Below, one piece after another: positions 8,264 through 16,958 of a stretch of 64,000 nucleotides of DNA (positions within the stretch are counted from its first letter, which is position 1; every line of letters starts with the position of its first letter). Source of the DNA: Bacteroidota bacterium (lineage in GTDB: Bacteria; Bacteroidota; Bacteroidia; Sphingobacteriales; Sphingobacteriaceae). The translations under genes and the position numbers were made by a program. The stretch lies in the NCBI GenBank assembly GCA_023450085.1, contig JAEXHI010000024.1, positions 372,001 to 436,000 of the forward strand. The letters run 5' to 3'. The notes under the pieces are model-generated. The model ran no database searches and was not told the origin of the DNA. It saw only the letters and a program-made list of their open reading frames with translations.

Positions 8264-9404
8264 CGGTACAGTGTTATCAACTAACATAGCTACAGCTCAA
8301 ACTACTGTTATAGACTTTACTACAAATCCTTATATCAATACTGGCCCAAACACTTGGAATCCTAATTATTTTAACAATACAGGATGTTCTCATAATAATT
8401 CAGCCTACTATAAATATTTTGGGCCGAACCCAACTCCCTTAAATGGTCATAATATTCGTACCGCTGGAGGGCTTGGTTTCAATATGCTAGACCGACATTT
8501 AGAAATGGATACCCATAGATTTGTGAATGTCTCAGGAGTTTCAAATGGGTCAAGTAATGATATTTTATCGATTGAATACCCATTTAAAGCTAATAAAAAT
8601 TATGTTATTGAACTTATTGGATATTTAAACAAGCATATATCGTCATATTATATACCAAATACTCGCGCTGTTTACAATGGAGTATTTTGGATAAAATTAG
8701 ATGACAGTCCGGAAATCGATTCTCCATACGACAAATGTAATGGAAGTTCACATCCCGTGTTTAAAGTTGTTAATAGATATTCAAAACTAGTGGCGGATCC
8801 TGATAGAGCAATGAGAACTGTAAACTATAGTGTCAGCTTTTCCGTTTTAGAAAATAAAAATGCTGTAAAAATAATACATGATTTTGGCCCAGCTGACAAC
8901 AGCATTGCTATAGCCAAACAAATTGATCTTGAACAGGTCAAAATAACTGAGATGGATTTTGTTGATGATGGCCCTAGCTATGTAGCATCATATACCAATC
9001 TACCTAGACCAAGACCTTGGAATCCTTCTTACGAAATTCCTGGCGTTGTTGTCAGGCCAGAACGGGGCAGTCCTGAAGGCAGACCCAAAGCTTTAATGAC
9101 AAGCATCTCTCCAGAAAAATGGACTTTAAATTCAGATGGTTCGGGATATTCAGTATATCTAAGCGATATTATCGCAAATCTAAATGTTTCAAAAGTTCAC
9201 TACCTTGATCTTTTAGGGGATGTAGTACCTGCTGCGGGACCCAGAGGGGGGACAGGAAGACAAACAATAATATTGCCAGGGTCTTACCAAGGAAACAATT
9301 ATTCTTTTAATCTATTTAATAAAGATATAGTCATTACGGTAAAAAACACTTCTACTACGCCCCCGACTTCAACTATTGATTTGTCATTGGCTTATTATGA
9401 ATAG
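8220..9404 (+). CDS. Secreted protein of unknown function
   Basis: A 394-residue protein with a clear Sec signal (KKLIRKIYQ, hydrophobic AVISGTVLSTNIATA, AxA-type cleavage before QTT). Residues about 30-235 form a beta-rich, Tyr/Asn-rich region, perhaps a ligand-binding sandwich. A Pro/Arg-rich linker (LPRPRPWNPSYEIPGVVVRP) follows at about 260-280, then a second small domain. I do not recognise the family. The ATG lies inside the upstream lipoprotein gene, and the signal peptide supports it. A terminator follows, so the two genes form one unit. Confidence 0.7.
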   Translation: MKKLIRKIYQTAVISGTVLSTNIATAQTTVIDFTTNPYINTGPNTWNPNYFNNTGCSHNNSAYYKYFGPNPTPLNGHNIRTAGGLGFNMLDRHLEMDTHRFVNVSGVSNGSSNDILSIEYPFKANKNYVIELIGYLNKHISSYYIPNTRAVYNGVFWIKLDDSPEIDSPYDKCNGSSHPVFKVVNRYSKLVADPDRAMRTVNYSVSFSVLENKNAVKIIHDFGPADNSIAIAKQIDLEQVKITEMDFVDDGPSYVASYTNLPRPRPWNPSYEIPGVVVRPERGSPEGRPKALMTSISPEKWTLNSDGSGYSVYLSDIIANLNVSKVHYLDLLGDVVPAAGPRGGTGRQTIILPGSYQGNNYSFNLFNKDIVITVKNTSTTPPTSTIDLSLAYYE

Positions 9405-9422
9405 TGATAATAAATTAAAGAT

Positions 9423-9466
9423 AAAAAGCGGCCAATGTTTATAAACGTTGGCCGCTTTTATTTTTT
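9423..9466 (+). terminator. Rho-independent terminator
   Basis: AAAAGCGGCCAATGTTTA and TAAACGTTGGCCGCTTTT pair into a long stem, followed by ATTTTTTG. It has almost the same stem as the terminators at 7726 and 15021. Confidence 0.9.
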
Positions 9467-9566
9467 GTGCCTTTCTCAACTTCTCCCTTCCTCTGCACAA
9501 CCTATCAAAGACTCTAATAACCAACAAAGAGTTCTTCAACAAACGTGTTCTCCAGTCTATAAAAAT

Positions 9567-9576
9567 CAAACGTTTG
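9567..9576. promoter_or_regulatory. LacI-type operator-like palindrome CAAACGTTTG
   Basis: A perfect 10-bp palindrome with the CG centre and AAACGTTT core typical of LacI/GalR-family operators. It is followed by CG, as in GCAAACGTTTGC-type sites. It lies in the SusC upstream region. Confidence 0.45.
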
Positions 9577-9679
9577 CGTTCAAAAACACACGGAAAAGTT
9601 ACACTCCCATCCATAGTAGGCTATAGGCATGCTAAAAGCATCTATCCTATCAATTGTCATCTAAAAAACACGACTCATT

Positions 9680-9695
9680 GCGCAAGCGTTTGCGC
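9680..9695. promoter_or_regulatory. Second operator-like palindrome GCGCAA-GCGT-TTGCGC
   Basis: Perfect 6-bp arms flank a central GCGT, and the core GCAAGCGTTTGC resembles the 9567 site. It lies about 35 bases upstream of the candidate -7 element TAGATTTG at 9730. Confidence 0.45.
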
Positions 9696-10042
9696 TAAGT
9701 TTTAACCCAAGCCATACTTTTTCATGCTTTAGATTTGCTAATACTTACTAACCAAACTATTAGCTAAAACCAAACCTTCGTAAACCTATGACCTGAAAAT
9801 TCTTTTCATTCTAATTAATCTTAGGAATGAATAAATCATTTACGTATACGTCCACCAATGCTCTCCAAGGCTTTCACCTATCAGTGAAAAACAATACGCA
9901 AGCAAACAATAAAAATATCCATACAACCATCATTAATAAAAAAACAGACTTGAAACAAACCCTAACCAAAAATCCTGATCGACTTTGAAGCATCACACTT
10001 CACCAAACTAACTAGTGCATTAAGAACAAAACTTCAGTTCCA

Positions 10043-13000
10043 ATGAAACAAAAAACTAACCAGACAAGAAACAACCAACTGCAGAGATCAAAAGGCGAAA
10101 AACCTTTCCATCTCTTTTTTGCGACAATGAAAGTTGCCACCCTCCTTACCGTAGGTATTTCAACTTTCGCCAATGCAAAAAACATTGCTATCCACAAAAA
10201 TCTAGGTAATACAGAAGAAATGGTAGCTCAACAAGCCATTTCAGGTACCGTTAAAGATGCCAATGGACTTGGCATACCAGGCGTTACCGTAACTGTGAAA
10301 GGCACCACAAAAGTTACTTCTACCGATAATGCAGGTAATTTCAGTATACAAGCCAAAACAGGAGATATTTTGGTCATCAACTTTATTGGATATACCACCA
10401 AAGAGGTAACCGTTACTGGGGCTTCTTTGGGAAATATCACTCTTAATGAATCTTCGGAGACTTTGGGCGAACTGGTAGTGGTAGGCTACAGCGTACAAAA
10501 AAGAGAAAGCCTTACGGGTGCTTTGAGTACCATCAGCGGCGAAAAACTGAAAAACGTAACTTCACCAAACGTACAAAACTTACTTGCCGGTAAAGCTCCT
10601 GGACTTTTCGTTGCACCAGGTTCCGGTAGACCAGGCAGTGCAGGCTCAGTAATTATCCGTGGGCAGGCTACCTTAAGCGGTACTACCAATCCTCTTTGGG
10701 TAATAGACGGAGTAATTGTAGGTTCAAGTCCTGGCGAATTAAATCCAGAAGATATTGAAAACATTACCGCCTTAAAAGATGCGGCTTCAACCGCTATTTA
10801 TGGTTCACAAGGTGCGAATGGGGTAATTATTGTAACCACTAAACGAGCCAAAGCTGGACAAATGACGGTAGATATTGCCTCAAGAACTGGTTTTACTACC
10901 CTTACCAATGGCAATTTACAAGTAATGAACGGGGCAGAATTGTATGATTACTATGCTTCTTTCGCCAATGCAAGTACCATTACCTTTCCACGTTGGAAAC
11001 CTGATTTGCGCAATAGCAATTTCGACTGGTGGGATTTAGCTACCAAACAGGGCTTTAATCAAAACCACAACATCTCTTTCCAAGGAGGAACCGAAAAACT
11101 TCAATCATTCTTATCTATTGGTTTCTATGACGAATCAGGAGCGGTAAAAGGATATGATTATGAACGTTACAATTTTAGGTTAAACACCACTTACAAACCT
11201 TTTGAATGGTTAAGCGTTAGGCCTTCCATCGTAGGTTCACGTCGTGCAGTTACCGATAAACAATACTCGGTCACTTCCATGTATTCTAATTTGCCTTGGG
11301 ATAGCCCTTATGATGCTAACGGCAATTTAGTCCCGCACCGTTCTAGCTTATGGGTAAATAGTGTAGGAACCAATTACCTATATGACTTGCAATGGAACAA
11401 ATCTGCCAATACCAATTATGAGTTTATGGGCAACTTTGATTTTGATATCAAAATCACTAAAAACCTAACCTTTGCTTCAGTTAACAATTACAGGTTCAAC
11501 ACCTATTCATCTAATAGTTATTCAGATCCTCTTTCGAGTTCAGCGCAAAGCGTAAACGGACGTATTACGGAATACAGGTCAGAATATGCCCGACGTTACA
11601 CCAACCAGCTTTTACGCTACAACAATACTTGGGGCAAACATAATTTAAATGCTTGGGCAGCTTATGAATTTAATGACTACCGCAGCAAAACACTAGATGT
11701 TTATGGCACAGGCCTAGCACCAGGGTTTGAAGTATTAGATGTGGTAGCAAAACCAGAAAGAACCAAAGGTGCAATTAATGAATGGGCTGTACAATCTTAC
11801 TTTCTAAACACTAGTTATGCCTATGCAGACAAGTACTTAGCACAGGTATCTGTCCGTAGAGATGGAGCTTCCAATTTTGGTAAAAAATATGGTGATTTCT
11901 TCTCTGTAAGTGCAGGCTGGAATATCCATAAAGAAGATTGGTTCAAAGCCAGCTACATTAACAATCTTAAACTTCGTGCAGCTTATGGTACCGTAGGTAA
12001 TCGTCCTAGCTCTTTATATCCTCAATTTGATTTATATGCCGTAAACACTTCCGCGAGCTATAATGGCATTCCTGGTTTGCTAATTAGCCAAGTGGGCAAT
12101 AAAAACTTAACATGGGAAGAAACCTATACCACAGGACTAGGCTTAGATGTAAATGCTTTTAACAACAGAGTGAGATTAAACCTAGACTACTACATTAAAA
12201 ACACCGACAACATTTTGTATAGTGTGCCTATCTCTGGCTTAACAGGTGTTACCTCTATGTGGCAAAATATAGGTAAAATGAAAAACCAAGGGATTGAAAT
12301 AGCTCTTGGAGGCGACATTATCCGTAGCAGAGATCTTACCTGGAGCCTGGATATGAATCTTGGGCACAACACCAATAAACTAACTGATATTTACAAAACC
12401 CGTAATGCCGATGGTACTTATACTGCTAAGCCCATCATTGTTGGGGATCAATTAGGTGTGGCTGGATCCGCTAGTAGGCTATTGCAAATTGGTATTCCTG
12501 TAGATACTTACTACATGCCAGAATGGGCAGGTGTTAACCCTGATAATGGAGCGCCAATGTGGTATAAAGTAACCAGAGATGCGAATGGCAACGAAATAGA
12601 AAGAACAAAAACATCTACTTACGCTCAAGCTACTTATGAGAAAATGGGCAAAGCATCACCTGATGTATTTGGAGGAATTACCACTTCTTTAAGATGGAAA
12701 AGTTTTGACATGAATGCGGTATTTGGCTATTCAATAGGAGGAAAGCTATTTAACTATTCACGTAGAGAATATGATTCTGACGGTGCTTACACAGACCGTA
12801 ACCAAATGAAGTTAATGGATGGTTGGAGCAGATGGCAAAAACCAGGAGATAACGCTACCCATCCTGTGGCAAGATATAACAATACCAGTAATAGCAATGC
12901 CATGTCATCACGCTATTTAGAAAGCAATGACTTTTTTAGAATGCGTTCATTAGCCTTAGGATACAATTTTAACTTAAAGAAATACAAAGTGAGGAACCTA

Positions 13001-13162
13001 AGAGTTTACCTTTCTGGAGAGAACCTATTTGTCATCACCAAATACTCAGGTGTTGACCCAGAGATTCCTGTATCTGACGATGGAAACATCTTGTTTTCTG
13101 CAGGGCCAGCGGTCTACCCAATGACCAGAAAATTCATGTTTGGACTTAATGTTTCATTCTAA
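10043..13162 (+). CDS. SusC/RagA-family TonB-linked outer-membrane transporter
   Basis: A 1039-residue TonB-dependent channel that imports large ligands, usually glycans, across the outer membrane with its SusD partner. After a signal region (hydrophobic VATLLTVGISTFANA, about 31-45) comes a carboxypeptidase-D-like domain (66-136, ISGTVKDANGLGIPGVTV). Then come the TonB-box/SusC signature LGELVVVGYSVQKRESLTGA (141-160), the plug ending in TAIYGSQGANGVIIVTTKRA (250-269), and a long beta-barrel ending in MFGLNVSF with a terminal Phe. susD follows after 11 bases. No glycoside hydrolase or sigma/anti-sigma gene is adjacent, so the substrate cannot be told. Confidence 0.95.
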   Translation: MKQKTNQTRNNQLQRSKGEKPFHLFFATMKVATLLTVGISTFANAKNIAIHKNLGNTEEMVAQQAISGTVKDANGLGIPGVTVTVKGTTKVTSTDNAGNFSIQAKTGDILVINFIGYTTKEVTVTGASLGNITLNESSETLGELVVVGYSVQKRESLTGALSTISGEKLKNVTSPNVQNLLAGKAPGLFVAPGSGRPGSAGSVIIRGQATLSGTTNPLWVIDGVIVGSSPGELNPEDIENITALKDAASTAIYGSQGANGVIIVTTKRAKAGQMTVDIASRTGFTTLTNGNLQVMNGAELYDYYASFANASTITFPRWKPDLRNSNFDWWDLATKQGFNQNHNISFQGGTEKLQSFLSIGFYDESGAVKGYDYERYNFRLNTTYKPFEWLSVRPSIVGSRRAVTDKQYSVTSMYSNLPWDSPYDANGNLVPHRSSLWVNSVGTNYLYDLQWNKSANTNYEFMGNFDFDIKITKNLTFASVNNYRFNTYSSNSYSDPLSSSAQSVNGRITEYRSEYARRYTNQLLRYNNTWGKHNLNAWAAYEFNDYRSKTLDVYGTGLAPGFEVLDVVAKPERTKGAINEWAVQSYFLNTSYAYADKYLAQVSVRRDGASNFGKKYGDFFSVSAGWNIHKEDWFKASYINNLKLRAAYGTVGNRPSSLYPQFDLYAVNTSASYNGIPGLLISQVGNKNLTWEETYTTGLGLDVNAFNNRVRLNLDYYIKNTDNILYSVPISGLTGVTSMWQNIGKMKNQGIEIALGGDIIRSRDLTWSLDMNLGHNTNKLTDIYKTRNADGTYTAKPIIVGDQLGVAGSASRLLQIGIPVDTYYMPEWAGVNPDNGAPMWYKVTRDANGNEIERTKTSTYAQATYEKMGKASPDVFGGITTSLRWKSFDMNAVFGYSIGGKLFNYSRREYDSDGAYTDRNQMKLMDGWSRWQKPGDNATHPVARYNNTSNSNAMSSRYLESNDFFRMRSLALGYNFNLKKYKVRNLRVYLSGENLFVITKYSGVDPEIPVSDDGNILFSAGPAVYPMTRKFMFGLNVSF

Positions 13163-13173
13163 TTAAAATAAAA

Positions 13174-14895
13174 ATGAAAAAGATATTAGTGATACTTTTC
13201 GCCATAATCAGCTTATCAGCTTGTAAAGTTGACAGAGAACCTTATGGCTCAATGAAATCTGAAAAAATAATTGCAAATCCAGAAGAATCTATAGATGCTT
13301 TATTAAATGGGGTATATGCACAACTTAAAGCATGGTCTGATCCTATGCACCGTTTAGGAGAATATGCAGGAGACAATATCATGATCAGAGGTTCTTCTAC
13401 TGATGCCTTCTATGAATTTATCTCCTTTTCTAGAACACCAAACAATGGACGCCTAACCACTTTTTGGGATAGCGGATACAAAGCCATTGCACAGGCTTCC
13501 AATATCATTAACTTGGTTCAGCAGGGTAAAAATGCAACACTAGATAGTAAGCTAGGCGAATGCTACTATGTTCGCGGAATGATGTATTTCTACCTGGTTC
13601 GTGCATTTGGACGTCCATACTATCAAAATCCAGAAACCAATTTAGGCGTGCCAATTGTGAACGGTACTCCAGATGATGTTAAAAATGCGACTTTCCCAGA
13701 TAGATCAACCCTTAAGGCTACTTACGAACAAGTTATTGCTGATTTGAAAAAAGCAGAAGAATTGATCTCGGTAAACAAAGGTCCAATTTTCGCTTCAAAA
13801 GCGGCCGCACAAGCTATGCTGTCAAGAGTATACCTTTACATGAGCGGTACATACGAAAATCCTAATCAGACCTATGCGCAATTGGCAGTGGATTACTCGA
13901 CCAAAGTAATTGGAACAACCAACTATAGCTTATTGCCAAGAGATCAATTCATGAAGTACAATACCTATACACCAGAGAATAACAAGGAAACTATTTTTGC
14001 GATCAAACGTATTGCTGCTGAATTCTCGGGCTTTGACCATTATTATGGAGTAGGTGGAATGTACTCGAACATTGGCGGTATGGGCTGGGGCGAAATGTAT
14101 GCCAGTGCCAAATACATTAGCTTGTTAAATGAAACTGGCAGAAATGATTGGAGACCTGACAGCTATAAAATAGTAGATGCTAGGGCGGCATTTATTGAGC
14201 CTACCTATTCCAAAAGCACTACAGGCGCCTATACAGAAGTTTTCAGATTCATTAAAGATGATACAGGCAACACTTTAAACTATGTGCAACTGAACACTAC
14301 GCGTAATGGCGGTACCATTACTTGTACAGAAGGAACTGCTCCAAATCAGGTATCTTATACGCTTACCGCTGTTGATGCTACGCAGGGTATTTATTCGATC
14401 AATTACAAAGATGGAAAAACGTATACGGGTTATATCGATTATTTCATTACGCTAAACCGTGCTTACCCTCAATTTTACATTGTGAAATGTTCTAGAGAAG
14501 GAGAAGACTCTCAGCTCCATTCGCCAGTAATTAGCAGGTTGGGTGAAATTTACTTGAACAGAGCAGAAGCTTATGCCAAATTGCAGAATTATGGTTCAGC
14601 ACTTACTGATTTGAACACCATTAGAAATCGTTCTATCGTTAACGGTGGCTATACTTCTTTAAATGCCACTAATGCGGGTGATAGAATCGATAAAGAAAGA
14701 CAATTAGAATTGGCGTACCAAGCGGAACGTAGTTTTGATGTTTTTAGAAATGGAAAGCCACTTACTCGTGCCTATCCTGGTCCTCAAAATCAAACGACTA
14801 GCATAGCCGCTACCGATTATAGAGTGGTTTATTACATTCCTCAAAGTGCCATTAACTCGTACCCAGGAAAGCTTACCCAAAACCCAACTCAATAA
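13174..14895 (+). CDS. SusD/RagB-family nutrient-binding lipoprotein
   Basis: A 573-residue surface lipoprotein that forms the lid of the SusC channel. It has a lipobox (LFAIISLSAC, Cys about 17), then the SusD pattern: helical TPR-like repeats and YYVRGMMYFYLVRAFGRPYY near 130-150. The C-terminal SusD core follows (RLGEIYLNRAEAYAKLQNYG, then KERQLELAYQAERSFDVFR). It is co-transcribed with the SusC gene. Confidence 0.94.
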   Translation: MKKILVILFAIISLSACKVDREPYGSMKSEKIIANPEESIDALLNGVYAQLKAWSDPMHRLGEYAGDNIMIRGSSTDAFYEFISFSRTPNNGRLTTFWDSGYKAIAQASNIINLVQQGKNATLDSKLGECYYVRGMMYFYLVRAFGRPYYQNPETNLGVPIVNGTPDDVKNATFPDRSTLKATYEQVIADLKKAEELISVNKGPIFASKAAAQAMLSRVYLYMSGTYENPNQTYAQLAVDYSTKVIGTTNYSLLPRDQFMKYNTYTPENNKETIFAIKRIAAEFSGFDHYYGVGGMYSNIGGMGWGEMYASAKYISLLNETGRNDWRPDSYKIVDARAAFIEPTYSKSTTGAYTEVFRFIKDDTGNTLNYVQLNTTRNGGTITCTEGTAPNQVSYTLTAVDATQGIYSINYKDGKTYTGYIDYFITLNRAYPQFYIVKCSREGEDSQLHSPVISRLGEIYLNRAEAYAKLQNYGSALTDLNTIRNRSIVNGGYTSLNATNAGDRIDKERQLELAYQAERSFDVFRNGKPLTRAYPGPQNQTTSIAATDYRVVYYIPQSAINSYPGKLTQNPTQ

Positions 14896-14907
14896 AAATG
14901 TAGTCGA

Positions 14908-14992
14908 AGCCACAGATGCACAGATAAAATGGTTGATCAATCAGCATAAAATTTGCTAAGTAGTTTCTTAGAAAATCAGTGCATCTGTGGTT
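14908..14992. repeat. Palindromic repeat AGCCACAGATGCACA ... GTGCATCTGTGGTT
   Basis: Inverted arms of about 16 bases around an AT-rich loop, placed just after the SusD gene. A second copy, also inverted around an AT-rich loop, is at 48530-48588. Confidence 0.75.
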
Positions 14993-15010
14993 AATTAATA
15001 AATAATAGTG

Positions 15011-16003
15011 TTAAAATTCCAGAAAGCGGCCAATGTTTACATAAACTTGGTCGTTTTTTTTATGTTCACCGCTATTCAATTGCAAAGCCCTAATGTAAAC
15101 GCCATTTCTTTCCAAAAGCAATTCATCATAAAAGCCTTTATAATAAATATCTCTCACATTAAACTTTTTGGCCGACCAACTTGCTTTTAGCTCTACCCAT
15201 TCGGGATAAAAGCAAACTTGCTCCTTGGTTACCTTAAGCTCTAATTGTTGTGCTTCTTGTTTAGAAAGTACTACTGCATTACCAAGCATTTTGGCAGTAT
15301 AAGTACTTGTTGGATGATTGTATACCTCTCTTGGCCTACCTTCTTGCCGTAATTTTCCTTCTTTTAAAATCACCAAACGATCTGCCATAAACAAACCATC
15401 TGTAGCATCATGCGAAACCATGATAATAGTAAGACCCGTTTCTTTAGATAAACGTTTGATATCTGCCCGCAACTGATTCTTTAAAATAGCATCCACTTGC
15501 GAAAAAGGCTCATCAAGCAGTAACACTTTGGTATTGCTCACTAATGCTTTAGCAATAGCTACTCGCTGCTGCTCTCCCCCGCTCAATTCAATAATCTTTT
15601 TGTTTTTTAGGGCGGTAATGCGCAAATGCTCCATCACTTCCATAGTCTTTTGCTGTTTTAACGCCACATTGGTGTTTGAAAGCATGGAAGCAATATTATC
15701 GTAAACCTTGGCATAAATGTTCAATGAAAAATCCTGTGTCACCATTTTCATATCAACATGCCCAGGAATAAGCTGTTCATCTGGTCCCTTTACACGCTTT
15801 CCATTGAGTAGCACCTCGCCCTCATCTACTTTCAATAAACCGTAAATAGATTTTAGCAAGGTTGACTTACCACTGCCACTTTCGCCAATAATGGCTACAA
15901 TTTCGCCTGCTTGAATATCAAAACTAACGTCAGAAATACCTGATAACTGATCGGATTGGTGTTGCTTAGTTAAGTTTTTAACACTAATGATGATTTCGTT
16001 CAC
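15011..16003 (-). CDS. ABC transporter ATP-binding protein (PotA-like, orphan)
   Basis: A 330-residue single NBD with a C-terminal TOBE-like extension. Walker A GESGSGKST is at about 39-47, the signature is LSGGEQQRVAIAKAL, Walker B is VLLLDEPFSQVD, and the H-loop is IIMVSHDATDG. It resembles the PotA/CysA type of import ATPase. The C-terminal ~90 residues differ from typical TOBE domains. No permease or binding-protein gene is beside it. The start codon is GTG (16003) and no in-frame ATG fits better. Its 3' end overlaps the Sus terminator. Confidence 0.82.
   Translation of the reverse strand: MNEIIISVKNLTKQHQSDQLSGISDVSFDIQAGEIVAIIGESGSGKSTLLKSIYGLLKVDEGEVLLNGKRVKGPDEQLIPGHVDMKMVTQDFSLNIYAKVYDNIASMLSNTNVALKQQKTMEVMEHLRITALKNKKIIELSGGEQQRVAIAKALVSNTKVLLLDEPFSQVDAILKNQLRADIKRLSKETGLTIIMVSHDATDGLFMADRLVILKEGKLRQEGRPREVYNHPTSTYTAKMLGNAVVLSKQEAQQLELKVTKEQVCFYPEWVELKASWSAKKFNVRDIYYKGFYDELLLERNGVYIRALQLNSGEHKKNDQVYVNIGRFLEF
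15021..15064 (+). terminator. Rho-independent terminator of the Sus operon
   Basis: AAAGCGGCCAATGTTTA pairs with TAAACTTGGTCGTTTTTT and is followed by T residues. It overlaps the last codons of the convergent ABC gene. It has the same stem family as at 7726 and 9423. Confidence 0.85.
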
Positions 16004-16279
16004 GTGCGTAAAGATAGAGATAATGACGTTTGGAAAAAAGAGGAATTACGGAAGCCATCTCAGGTTGAAAATCCACATATAGGCGATATCATGTCCTTAA
16101 ACAACCTGCTTACCCTTTCAAAATACTCATAAATAGGTATTTTTTAATCAGGTGACACCAGCTAATTTTAAAGTATTACTTGGACTAAAAAATCTCCAAT
16201 CTTTTCAAATCGATTTTAAAAATACCACTTATTCCATAACTCACAACCATTGATAGATATAATTAAATAAATAGGTATT

Positions 16280-16948
16280 ATGCTCATTAAAAAAATACTC
16301 CTCCCCATTTTACTGATGTGCTGTAACAGCATAAGTTACGCCCAAAATACAGCACTCACTAAAGAGGAAGCTGTAAACTATCTAAATAAAAAAGTTAAAG
16401 AAGCAATTGGACATTACATTACAGTAGACTTTGGAGGTACGCTAGGGAAAAAAACACTTCACTTCTGGAGTTCTTCGGTAAGCCTCTCAGGAGATAAAAT
16501 AACCGTTTTTAGGGATAGGGCAAACTACAAAGAAAGACAATACGCCCAAAAAACATGGGTAAGTGGCCATGGTTATCAATATTTCTATCCATGTGATTAT
16601 TTCACTATAAATGATCAGTTAACCTTCAACCCCATACACATTCTAAAAATAGAAAAATATGATGGAGATGTAGCTGGAGAGCCTGTAGGGAGTGTTAAAG
16701 TTACCTTAAAATCCAACAGTGGCATTTTTAAACGAACAGCAGGGAGTGTAACCTCAAAGTTCACCGATCCCAATTCTAATTTCTATGGTAGATGCGTAGA
16801 CTTTAAAGAGCAATCTGACTCACAATCAACCAACACCATCTATATTTCTTACCTAAAAGCAGATGACACTAATTTCAATAAAATAAAGAAGGCATTAGAA
16901 TATCTACGCGACCTCTTAAAAGCAGAAGACGATCCATTTGGCCCATAA
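16280..16948 (+). CDS. Hypothetical secreted protein, partner of the next gene
   Basis: A 222-residue protein with a Sec signal (KKILLPILLMCCNSISYAQ). The mature protein is beta-rich with two Cys (in YFYPCDYF and GRCVDFKEQ) that could pair. It ends in a charged helix (KIKKALEYLRDLLKAEDD) and DPFGP. I recognise no family. The next gene begins 10 bases after the stop, so the two are co-expressed and may act together in the periplasm. Confidence 0.7.
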   Translation: MLIKKILLPILLMCCNSISYAQNTALTKEEAVNYLNKKVKEAIGHYITVDFGGTLGKKTLHFWSSSVSLSGDKITVFRDRANYKERQYAQKTWVSGHGYQYFYPCDYFTINDQLTFNPIHILKIEKYDGDVAGEPVGSVKVTLKSNSGIFKRTAGSVTSKFTDPNSNFYGRCVDFKEQSDSQSTNTIYISYLKADDTNFNKIKKALEYLRDLLKAEDDPFGP

Positions 16949-16958
16949 AAACCAGACA

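Larger units (their letters stand above)
9467..10042. other. Long leader/intergenic region before the SusC gene
   Basis: About 575 bases without a convincing gene; the short frames here lack starts and composition typical of genes. It contains two operator-like palindromes (9567-9576, 9680-9695), a candidate -7 element TAGATTTG (9730-9737), and a perfect palindrome ACGTATACGT (9842-9851). Transcription starting near 9745 would give a leader of about 300 bases for the Sus operon. Confidence 0.6.

Noticed and set aside
9435..9705. Short frames after the 9.4-kb terminator as genes
   Set aside because: They arise from the terminator stem, have no upstream signals, and overlap the operator-like sites.
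15011..15190. Plus-strand frame after the SusD gene
   Set aside because: It is the antisense of the ABC ATPase gene and includes the terminator stem.
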